A stretch of DNA of 64,000 nucleotides. Source: Rhodopirellula sp. SM50. Lineage in GTDB: Bacteria > Planctomycetota > Planctomycetia > Pirellulales > Pirellulaceae. The position numbers and the translations under genes were made by a program. Position 1 is the stretch's first letter. Every line of letters begins with the position of its first letter. Location of the stretch: contig NZ_NTFY01000083.1 of assembly GCF_002289565.1 (NCBI RefSeq), positions 1-64,000 of the forward strand. The letters are read 5' to 3'. The notes beneath the pieces were generated by a model. It was not told the origin of the DNA, made no database searches, and saw only the letters and a list, made by a program, of their open reading frames with translations. This document shows positions 55,485 to 63,186 of the stretch, piece after piece.

Positions 55485-56627
55485 ATGAGCGGACGAAAAG
55501 ACTACTCCTATGTACTTGAGGCTTCCAGGGCTGCTCGGGCTGCCGCGGAGAGACTCCGAAGGCGGCAGGAAAGAGAAGCAGCGACACGTAAACGACTGCG
55601 TGAGGCGGAAGCGGAAGCGCGTGCGCGCAACGACAAGCTAAAGGCGGAGAGACAAGAAGCAAATCGCAGGCGGCTGGCTAAAATTAGCAGGAAGACGACG
55701 GAGACGTTACGAGAAAGGGGGCTTTCAGCTAAGGCTAGACTTGAGTCGTTACAAGCTGAAGGTAACGCGAATGTCAAAGCTAAGTTGGAGGCTGCGGCAG
55801 CTGCAACCCGCGAGGCGATTAATCGGTCAGATACCGGATCCGACAAGAATTGTCAAACTGAGCAGCCTGACTCGAATCTCGACCAGATAGTTGAATCGGC
55901 TGCAAAACTGGGGGTTGATTCAAGCGTTTTCGTTGATTTCTCGGAAGAGATGGCCGAGGAGGATGCGAACGAAAGGACAATGGAGGAATCTATCGGCAAG
56001 TTGGAGACAGCTTGCCGGGAGCAGGCTGAATTGAATGAACAAATCGAGAGACAAACCGATGTTATGCTTCAATGGCAAGCGAGCCTCGGCCGGAGTGAAG
56101 ACGTTAGAGATTTCGCAAGTCAATCTCTGGAGCAATGGAAGAAGAAGGTTGAATCAATTACAGTAGAGCTTCAGGAGCAACGGCCGAACAAAGAAACGTT
56201 GAGCCGAGTGCAGGCGGCTATTCTTCTGGCCGAATCGATCGAGTCCGATGCAGGTGAGGTTGCAGAAAAATATCTTGCCCGTAATCAGGTGATGGCAGAC
56301 ATCATCGATTCACTGAAGGAAATTGGCTTCTTTGTTCAAAACCCTGAATTCTCTGATCCGGATCGCCCCGAAGGTACCGTCATTATCCGCGCGAACCGAG
56401 GAGATCAGATCATGACTGCGGAAGTGGACTTAGACAAAACCGTTCAGTCTGACTGGCAAGGAGTCCATGGTGCGTATTGTACAGACGCTTTCTTTGACTA
56501 CGTCACTGCGATGGGGAATCGCGGAATTGAGATCACGCCAGACAGCCCCGACCTAAAACCAAAATTACTCGAAAAGGACGCGTTGGACCTGCCGAGTAAC
56601 GACCAGCGGTCACGAGGCGCGCAGTGA
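55485..56627 (+). CDS. Coiled-coil protein, 380 aa
   Basis: Residues about 10-125 form a very long, strongly charged helix rich in Arg, Glu, Lys and Ala with heptad character (EASRAARAAAERLRRRQERE and so on). A second helical region runs about 165-290. The C-terminal 80 residues look globular (GFFVQNPEFSDPDRPEGTV). No enzymatic motif is seen. Such proteins often act as rods or adaptors. The TGA overlaps the ATG of the Clp-like ATPase (TGATG), so the two products are probably made in fixed proportion and may form a complex. AGGGG precedes the ATG at 55485. Confidence 0.75.
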   Translation: MSGRKDYSYVLEASRAARAAAERLRRRQEREAATRKRLREAEAEARARNDKLKAERQEANRRRLAKISRKTTETLRERGLSAKARLESLQAEGNANVKAKLEAAAAATREAINRSDTGSDKNCQTEQPDSNLDQIVESAAKLGVDSSVFVDFSEEMAEEDANERTMEESIGKLETACREQAELNEQIERQTDVMLQWQASLGRSEDVRDFASQSLEQWKKKVESITVELQEQRPNKETLSRVQAAILLAESIESDAGEVAEKYLARNQVMADIIDSLKEIGFFVQNPEFSDPDRPEGTVIIRANRGDQIMTAEVDLDKTVQSDWQGVHGAYCTDAFFDYVTAMGNRGIEITPDSPDLKPKLLEKDALDLPSNDQRSRGAQ

Positions 56628-58690
56628 TGGAAGCACCCGTCTGGATCCAAAACCTGCGGAAGGCAATCCTGCTAGATCCACTCGTAATCCTACATGGCAA
56701 CGTTCGCGATCTTTTTTATCTGGAATCGGAGAAAGTGCGCCGACTACCGCAACAAATGAGTGCGATAAAGTATGCAGAGTTTTCTACGTGGCTGGCGCTG
56801 GAGCTTGAAAACCAGGGATTCGAATTGGTCGTGTTTTATGATGCAGTCGACGAAGCGGTTGTCCTCCGACGCGCGATGGCAGAGCGATTTCGTGAGCTAG
56901 CGAGCCCCAAGAGTAGAAATCAGGACCGGAAGTCCATCGAAAGCCCTAAAAGGGCCGGGCCATCTTTGCCAACCGCGTCCCCTGATGTAGCATCGGATTC
57001 GAGCACAGAGGTGGCAGATGCGGACTGGATGGTCAAGCTGGATGAAAGTTTGACGCCAGAGAACTTCGTTCAAACCTTAAAAAGTCGCATTCTGAATCAG
57101 GCCGAGACACCAGTGGCCGTGATTTTTCGGTTCACCGATCGCTATTTAAGTTTTTCTGATCGGCAAGACAAAGAAGAAAAGCGACTTTCGATCCTCTTGC
57201 AAAAAGCGGCGATGTCGATTCCGGCCAGCCGAAACCCTGAGCAGCCGCAATCACGGATTTTTATGCTTTTTGATCTCGAGGGTGCCGTTCCGCAAGAACT
57301 TGGAGTACAGGCACCATTTGCCGGCTCCGCGAGGATACCAATTCCTTCCCAAGAAGATCGTGAGCTGTTCATTCGGTCGAACGCGGAGCAATTCTACAGT
57401 GAGCCGGGACAACGCTTCGACCCGGAACGAGACTTGGCTGAACTGATTGACTTTGCGAATCTGTCTGATGGATTGCGAACACAAGATTTGCTCAGTCTTT
57501 CAGCGTTGAGTCACGCCGAACAACTCGGTTTGGGAAAAGACCAGTTCCGTTCATTGATCGATCGCTTTCGGTTTGGCACTCGCGAAAATGCCTGGCTGAA
57601 GATAAAGAACGAAACCTTGAGAAACGCCGCGGATCAATTGCGTAAGCGTGTCAAGGGACAGGATGCTGTCATCGATGAAGTCGTACCGACATTGATTCGC
57701 GCTAAACTTGGCTTGACCGAAATCAGCAGCAAAGGTCATTCCTCAAAACCACGCGGAGTGTTCTTCTTTGTGGGGCCGACTGGAGTTGGGAAAACCGAAC
57801 TGACCAAGGCAATCGCGGAATTGATCTTTGGCGATGAGAACTCGATGGCTCGTTTTGACATGAGCGAGTACTCCGAGGAGCACCAGCAAGCCAGGCTTGT
57901 CGGGGCACCACCGGGATATGTTGGCTTCGATCAGGGAGGACAGCTCCCAAACGCCATTCTTGAGCAACCCTTCAGCGTCATCCTCTTTGACGAAGTCGAA
58001 AAAGCACACGGTCGGATTTTAGATAAATTCCTGCAGATTCTGGACGACGGGCGACTTACCGACGGAATGGGGCGAACGGTGTACTTCTCGGAAGCGATTA
58101 TCATCTTCACATCAAACATCGGCACATCACAACGATTCCGGTCAAGCGGTAGCGGTGCACGCCAAGTTCGCGAGATCCCAAGCAGGGCATCCTCTACGGT
58201 GGGAGACCACTACGATCGGCTCAATGAACTGAGCTATGACGAACTTTGCACGCATTTCCGTTCAGAAGTCCATGATTTCTTCGTCAATCAATTGGGCAGA
58301 CCTGAGATTCTGAACCGAATCGGTGAAGACAACATTCTGGTTTTCAACTTTTTGAACGACGGTACCGTCAAAGACGCAATTATTCAGAAGCAGGTCGAAG
58401 ACCTTGCTAACTACCTTTTACAAAAGTTCAAGGTATCTGTTGAGTTGACGCGTCCATTTCGAGAGGTATTGAAGCAGCATCCCAATGGATTTCAAAGGAA
58501 TGGGGCTCGTGGAGTGAGGAATCTGCTGCGAAAACTGGTCCTCGACAAAGTTGCAATGGATATTTTTACCAATGGTGACAATCTGATTGGCCAGCGACTT
58601 GTCGTGGACTACGCTGCCAAAATGTCAACCATTGAATCCTCATTTGTTTTTGACAGGAAGAAGGTGCGACACGATTGGAGGTTGGCATGA
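56627..58690 (+). CDS. Clp-type AAA+ ATPase with one intact AAA module, 687 aa
   Basis: A GTG at 56624 also fits, but I prefer the ATG at 56627 (TGATG overlap). The second half is a ClpA/ClpB D2-type AAA+ module: Walker A GPTGVGKTELTKA (residues about 383-395), pore-loop region GAPPGYVGFDQGGQL (about 425-440), Walker B ILFDEVEKAHGRI (about 452-465), sensor 1 IFTSNIGTS (about 500), and the arginine in GRPEILNRIGED (about 556-567). The first 330 residues resemble a degenerate AAA module, beginning LLDPLVILHGNVRDLF, and lack a Walker A. No ClpP-binding loop is evident, so it is more likely a remodelling or disaggregating ATPase than a protease subunit. It overlaps the radical-SAM gene by four bases. 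Confidence 0.85.
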   Translation: MEAPVWIQNLRKAILLDPLVILHGNVRDLFYLESEKVRRLPQQMSAIKYAEFSTWLALELENQGFELVVFYDAVDEAVVLRRAMAERFRELASPKSRNQDRKSIESPKRAGPSLPTASPDVASDSSTEVADADWMVKLDESLTPENFVQTLKSRILNQAETPVAVIFRFTDRYLSFSDRQDKEEKRLSILLQKAAMSIPASRNPEQPQSRIFMLFDLEGAVPQELGVQAPFAGSARIPIPSQEDRELFIRSNAEQFYSEPGQRFDPERDLAELIDFANLSDGLRTQDLLSLSALSHAEQLGLGKDQFRSLIDRFRFGTRENAWLKIKNETLRNAADQLRKRVKGQDAVIDEVVPTLIRAKLGLTEISSKGHSSKPRGVFFFVGPTGVGKTELTKAIAELIFGDENSMARFDMSEYSEEHQQARLVGAPPGYVGFDQGGQLPNAILEQPFSVILFDEVEKAHGRILDKFLQILDDGRLTDGMGRTVYFSEAIIIFTSNIGTSQRFRSSGSGARQVREIPSRASSTVGDHYDRLNELSYDELCTHFRSEVHDFFVNQLGRPEILNRIGEDNILVFNFLNDGTVKDAIIQKQVEDLANYLLQKFKVSVELTRPFREVLKQHPNGFQRNGARGVRNLLRKLVLDKVAMDIFTNGDNLIGQRLVVDYAAKMSTIESSFVFDRKKVRHDWRLA

Positions 58691-59391
58691 AAGTCGATGC
58701 GACATTCCTTCGCAATGATTTGGTGCCCCCAGTTGTGGATCCGGACCACATCCAGCTTGCCAGGTTTCAAGAGCATTCGTACGTCGCAGGCCCGGGGCGT
58801 CGCTGCGTTGTCTGGGTTTCCGGTTGTCGACGCAGATGCCCGGGTTGCTTCCAATCTCAGTTTTTTGAGTTCAATGCTGGCCAGCGTGTCTCCGTTGACC
58901 TGGTCGCTGATCAAATCCTTGCAGTATCGGGGATTGACGGGGTAACGCTGTCTGGTGGAGAACCGTTTGAACAAAACGCTCCGCTTGCCAAGCTTTGTCA
59001 GAGGATTAAGGACGAATCGGAGTTGACCGTACTCGCGTATACCGGCTACCGCCTCGAATCGTTGCTTCAGAGCCGGGATCAGTATGCAGCCCTTCTCGAG
59101 CAGTTGGACATTTTGATTGACGGAGAATATCGGCAAGAACTTGGCGGACCGTACCTGTGGCGAGGCTCCTCAAATCAGCGTATCCATGATTTGCGGAATA
59201 AAGCGGATTCGCGTGCCATAGAAAATGAGTGCGTCCTCCACTCGGAGATGATCCAAGTTGCTGTTTCAGGTGAGAGGATAGTGCTGACCGGTTTTCCAGG
59301 ACCAGATGTAGACAAACGGTTTCGACAGGCATTGGAGTCGCGTGGAATTGCCCTTAGTCGCCCTCACGACAAACGGCAGGTCAATGAGTGA
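58687..59391 (+). CDS. NrdG-like 4Fe-4S radical-SAM activating enzyme, 234 aa
   Basis: The frame extends upstream, but the ATG at 58687 makes an ATGA overlap with the ATPase stop. CX3CX2C is present as SGCRRRCPGCFQSQFF (cysteines about 46, 50, 53), binding the SAM-coordinating 4Fe-4S cluster. TLSGGEPFEQ (about 88-97) is the GGE motif that contacts SAM, and VLAYTGYRLE and DILIDGEYRQEL are typical of NrdG/glycyl-radical activases. In that family the enzyme generates a 5'-deoxyadenosyl radical to activate a glycyl-radical partner. No NrdD-like or other glycyl-radical enzyme lies in this window, so the substrate here is unknown, perhaps another protein of the operon. The stop overlaps the vWA gene by eight bases. 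Confidence 0.85.
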   Translation: MKVDATFLRNDLVPPVVDPDHIQLARFQEHSYVAGPGRRCVVWVSGCRRRCPGCFQSQFFEFNAGQRVSVDLVADQILAVSGIDGVTLSGGEPFEQNAPLAKLCQRIKDESELTVLAYTGYRLESLLQSRDQYAALLEQLDILIDGEYRQELGGPYLWRGSSNQRIHDLRNKADSRAIENECVLHSEMIQVAVSGERIVLTGFPGPDVDKRFRQALESRGIALSRPHDKRQVNE

Positions 59392-60793
59392 TGTCGAATC
59401 TGACGATCCGCTGATCGCGTATCGTGTTGTTCCTGTAGCTGGACGCACGCCTGTCGTTTTACTTCGCGTCGAAGTTGCCGAACCTGCGACGAAAAGCGTT
59501 GCGATTGTGCTGGACTTCTCAGATTCTTGTGTTTCCCTTGAAAAGCAACTAGAGTTGCTTCGGAAACTCTTGGGCACTTTGCCACCTTCGTGGCCGCTTG
59601 CGATCTATTGCCTGGGTAATCCCGATCCCATTGGAAATCCAGCGAATTCTCTTGCGAGCTTCCTGGACTGTAGTAATCCCATCCGGGACCTCTGTGACGA
59701 CCGAATGTTGGATCAACGGTTTCGAGGCAGAGGAAGTTTTATCCGACCTTGCCTGGAAGGGATTTGCGGTCATCTCGGTCAGAACGCGTCCAAGGGGGAT
59801 TGCCTCGTATTTGTACTGACGGATGGTCAGTTTTCTGATTTTGGGGCTATCAATGTTCCATCATCGCTGGATGTGGTCGCGATAACGCCGACCTCCGTGT
59901 CCGCGGCGAGTACTATGTTTCCGCGAGATTGCATCCAGTTTTTTGATGTTCGAGACCAGAAGATTGATTCGGTCATCGGTCGACATCGCCTTCCCTTTTT
60001 CGGTCCGGTCAGAATCGAATTGTTGGAACCGACCGTTGATTTAGCAACTGTATTTCGAGTTGCCCCCGGCGACCGATTAATCAATTGGAACAGCATCCAC
60101 AATCACTCCGTCAATCTGGCTGCCGGAAACCTTCATCTCGTTGTTGACGCAGATCTATCAGTAGCAAAAAAACTTCGGTGGAAAATAACGTCCCTGGTAA
60201 CCCAAGAAACATGCGTACTGGCAACAGAAGACGAAGCCATCCCCTCGGAGTCCCATATTGAAAAAGTGGTTTCAACGCATTTTTCGTCGCTTCGGAATGG
60301 CGAAGACGTTTCGTACCTTTTCAGGTTTACCGAGCAGTCCAGTGACATGCCGGAAGCATGCGCGGCGTTCGATGCAGCACTTTGTCTTGCGAATTCGTCC
60401 GCACCATGGATAGATGAAGCTGGAAAAATGCGGGTCCTTCAGAATCCCGTGCTTACCGCTATGTGCGAAGAGCATGGCAACGCTCGCTGCGATGCAATGC
60501 TACTACTATGTACTTCTCGGAAAAGTGACGATAGGGCACACGAAGTCCTGGCGCTAGGCCTTTCGCGAAGCAATGAATTCGGCTTTCGTATCAACTCGGG
60601 CGATCGGCTTGGCGAATCGGTTGCAACAGCGGATTTCTCAATCCGCTTCGACCGCAGTCACTATCGTTGGATGCTGCAAATTGCGGACGCAAATCCGCAA
60701 GAATTGGAGTACTATGCCAGCGAAGTCCTTTCGTTGCCGATCAGTCATTCGGAAAACGAGATCATAGCAGTTTTTTCCGGCAACTTGCGGTAA
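59384..60793 (+). CDS. von Willebrand factor A domain protein, 469 aa
   Basis: The frame is open from 59342; the ATG at 59384 is preferred because it is the first good start near the end of the radical-SAM gene. A MIDAS-like metal site is formed by VLDFSDS (DxSxS, residues about 43-49), with a further conserved acid in FVLTDGQFSDFG (about 145-155). The vWA domain covers about 30-200. Residues 210-470 form a beta-rich and helical C-terminal region without known motifs. vWA proteins pair with AAA+ ATPases in several bacterial systems as substrate adaptors, which fits the Clp-like ATPase two genes upstream. It closes the nine-gene operon. The next gene on the right is convergent. Confidence 0.82.
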   Translation: MSDVESDDPLIAYRVVPVAGRTPVVLLRVEVAEPATKSVAIVLDFSDSCVSLEKQLELLRKLLGTLPPSWPLAIYCLGNPDPIGNPANSLASFLDCSNPIRDLCDDRMLDQRFRGRGSFIRPCLEGICGHLGQNASKGDCLVFVLTDGQFSDFGAINVPSSLDVVAITPTSVSAASTMFPRDCIQFFDVRDQKIDSVIGRHRLPFFGPVRIELLEPTVDLATVFRVAPGDRLINWNSIHNHSVNLAAGNLHLVVDADLSVAKKLRWKITSLVTQETCVLATEDEAIPSESHIEKVVSTHFSSLRNGEDVSYLFRFTEQSSDMPEACAAFDAALCLANSSAPWIDEAGKMRVLQNPVLTAMCEEHGNARCDAMLLLCTSRKSDDRAHEVLALGLSRSNEFGFRINSGDRLGESVATADFSIRFDRSHYRWMLQIADANPQELEYYASEVLSLPISHSENEIIAVFSGNLR

Positions 60794-61002
60794 CACCTCG
60801 CTACTTGTGGTGGTGCGGGCGAAGCGGATGGCGTTCTTGAATGATGCAAGCCGAATGCGAATACTAATCATCGCTAACGTCGCGACGCAGCCTGCTGCGA
60901 TCGCCGGCCTCCGTCTCCATCAGCTGGCTGAAACACTGGTCCCGCGTCGGAGGGCGGACCGCCCTTGGACCTACGCCCGCGGCCGGCTCTTTAACCGTAT
61001 CT

Positions 61003-61695
61003 CTACGGCAACAGGTCGCCCGCGACGCTGTTGACCACGGACCAGATTCGCCGGGATTTTGCGTAGAGTTCCGGAAGCTGCTTGGCGGTACCCTCCATGC
61101 AGTACGCGACCCCATCGGTATCGATGCACAGTTGCGGCTCGCTGTTGCGAATGAGGAACCAGTAACAGTACGCCGTTTCGATAGGCTGGTTCTCGAGACG
61201 CTGCGGTGGTGAATGGTCTGCGATGTGAGGGAATACGTCGAACCAATCTTGGCGTTTTCCTCCTGTCCAAACTGAGGAGTCGCCGAAACCATTTCGGCAT
61301 TCCCAACGCTCACGCCGTCCAATTGAATGGGTTAGGAATTCGGCAATGAATCGGTAGGTGATCGTCGTTGGCGTGGATGCCGAGATCGTTTGGACAACTT
61401 GCCGCCCTAATGCTTCGGTAATCTCGTCTAGAAAAATCTGCGGTTCATCATCGAGCATTCGATCAAGCCAGTCACTCCAACTACGGTTTTCGTCGAGCCC
61501 CCAAACATGGACGCTTCCACCACGATTCACTTGCAGTCGTCGGGCGCTGTCCGTCCGATCGATCAGATCGAGCGTGTCGTAAGCTCCGCCGCCTGGGTGA
61601 GTCTCGAACAGCGTGAATCGATGGGGAAAGCGACGCCAAAGCTCGGTCACCAACCGCCATGAAAGGACTTCGTGCAATTGCCTATAATAATCCAC
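61003..61695 (-). CDS. Unknown protein, 230 aa, coupled to the phosphatase gene
   Basis: I do not recognise this protein. It begins with GTG at 61695, sharing one base with the TAG of the upstream phosphatase gene, so translation is coupled. The sequence is rich in Trp, Arg and Asp, with a mixed fold and no membrane segment. Features include HPGGGAYDTLDLID (residues about 33-46) and a tryptophan-rich centre. It is the last gene of a minus-strand group whose other member handles phosphate esters. It may be a chaperone-like or substrate-binding partner, but nothing in the sequence proves that. Confidence 0.7.
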   Translation of the reverse strand: MDYYRQLHEVLSWRLVTELWRRFPHRFTLFETHPGGGAYDTLDLIDRTDSARRLQVNRGGSVHVWGLDENRSWSDWLDRMLDDEPQIFLDEITEALGRQVVQTISASTPTTITYRFIAEFLTHSIGRRERWECRNGFGDSSVWTGGKRQDWFDVFPHIADHSPPQRLENQPIETAYCYWFLIRNSEPQLCIDTDGVAYCMEGTAKQLPELYAKSRRIWSVVNSVAGDLLP

Positions 61696-62912
61696 TATTT
61701 CTGGTTCCAGGATTTCACGAATTTCACCTGAGTTCCATTTTCCGGAGCAGGGCGATGTGCAGTCACGGTATCTGCGTTTCGGATCTTGCCAAGCAGTTCA
61801 ACAGCGTCGTCTCCAGTCGCGTAATTGTTCTGAATTAGCCAGCAGCAGACTGTGACGCCGGTTCTGCCGACGCCGCCGAAGCAATGGACGTAAACGGGAC
61901 GATTGGCGGTGAGGGACAGATCAATCGAATCCAGAATCGAACGCATGCGATCGACGGAAGGAACGCTGAGATCTTTCACCGGAAATCGAAGGTGGGCAAA
62001 CCGCTCACCCGCGTCCGCGGCGAAACTTCGAAGTAGATCGTCGTATCGCCGAAATGGTTTCCCGGAATTGTTCGTCTCGTCTTCCTCAACCAAGTTAACA
62101 AACGTCCGGATTCCAAGATCCCAAAGCCCTCGAACTCGGCGGACGTGATCATCCTGGTCCGGGGAACCGGGATAAGCACCAGCCAGCAGCTTTCCGTGAA
62201 TGACCCAATATGCTCGATCAACTGGCGGTTTCGGCGGCAACACGAATCCGCCAGACCTCTCTTTTAAGGTTGAATTCCATTGTTCGCGTTCATTGGCCTC
62301 ATTATGCGGACCACCATCGCACCAAGTTGATGTACCGGATGCGACTAATTCGCGTATTCGATCAAGAAGCGGCAACGCCTCGTCACGACACATTCCGTCG
62401 CTGTGCCTGCCAGCTCGCTGGGCACAAAACAGCCGTGTGCGGACGTGAGACAGGCAATCGCACTGCGTATCCGCTTCCGTGAAGCAGCGACTATCGCCCC
62501 AAAACTCATAGCCATTGAATTTGAGCGCAAATTGCTCGAGTTCGTCCATGTTTGCCGAACTCCCCGGAATGTCGCTCAATGTGAGAACCTCGTTTAAGAT
62601 TCCCTGCTCTTGCGTGAACCGGGCACGGAGCATCGGAATCCCTGTTTGACGCCACCACGTAGGGTCGACGTGCCCACTGGACATGCCGCCGGCATCGAAT
62701 CTCTCAACAAAAATGCTCTCGTCTGAGAAAAGCTGACCTCCGGTGAGTTCTTCGAAAGCCGTTACAAGTTGACCAATGAACTGCTCTGGTGTCTGAGGGA
62801 TTTCAGAATCAGAAAACCGTTCGCGCAGCTCCTGCCAAAGCAAGGGGTCTCCCCGAAGTCCCCACTGACCGGGTTTAAGAAAGAGATTTTCTAACAGTTC
62901 GATTTTTGACAT
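61695..62912 (-). CDS. Dual-specificity-type phosphatase with N-terminal extension, 405 aa
   Basis: The cysteine phosphatase signature HCX5R is present as VHCFGGVGRTGVTV (residues about 340-352), with the general-acid region upstream in FPVKDLSVPS (about 300). The domain starts near LLAGAYPGSPDQDDH (about 248), a typical beginning for tyrosine phosphatase-like enzymes. The first 230 residues are unrelated to it, unrecognised and somewhat cysteine-rich (QCDCLSHVRTRLFC). Substrates may be phosphoproteins, phosphoinositide-like compounds or nucleotides. The next gene upstream on the same strand codes for an ADP-ribose glycohydrolase-like enzyme. The ATG at 62912 is the only reasonable start. Confidence 0.82.
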   Translation of the reverse strand: MSKIELLENLFLKPGQWGLRGDPLLWQELRERFSDSEIPQTPEQFIGQLVTAFEELTGGQLFSDESIFVERFDAGGMSSGHVDPTWWRQTGIPMLRARFTQEQGILNEVLTLSDIPGSSANMDELEQFALKFNGYEFWGDSRCFTEADTQCDCLSHVRTRLFCAQRAGRHSDGMCRDEALPLLDRIRELVASGTSTWCDGGPHNEANEREQWNSTLKERSGGFVLPPKPPVDRAYWVIHGKLLAGAYPGSPDQDDHVRRVRGLWDLGIRTFVNLVEEDETNNSGKPFRRYDDLLRSFAADAGERFAHLRFPVKDLSVPSVDRMRSILDSIDLSLTANRPVYVHCFGGVGRTGVTVCCWLIQNNYATGDDAVELLGKIRNADTVTAHRPAPENGTQVKFVKSWNQK

Positions 62913-63186
62913 GGATAAAATTTTTGGACCAAGCTTCTCAAACTCGCCGATATATCAGCGAGGGACGATCACGGTGATTGGGGCACGCTCGCGATGGAAC
63001 TTCATCGTCGATGCCAAGAGTATAAGTTCCCCTGCCGTCTCGACCGTTCCGTCGGCGAAGTTTACCGATCGTTTCAAGCAGATGATGGAGAAGTTCTTGT
63101 CGGGGACAAACTGAAACGGACTTTCGGTGAGTGCAAGAGACCGGGCCAATGGGACATGATTTGAGCCACGCACCAACGGTGCTTGC

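Noticed and set aside
55508-55846. 112-codon frame antisense to the coiled-coil gene
   Set aside because: Ala/Ser/Leu/Arg-rich complement of a charged helix-coding region; a typical shadow.
60951-60965. AGGGCGGACCGCCCT palindrome in the gap between the convergent operons
   Set aside because: Short stem with practically no loop and no T-run; too weak to call a terminator.
62911-63114. 67-codon plus-strand frame and an opposing minus-strand frame (62955-63347) between the phosphatase and PARG-like genes
   Set aside because: Both have weakly protein-like stretches and overlap each other; the minus one runs antisense-frame into the PARG gene and lacks a good start, so neither can be chosen.
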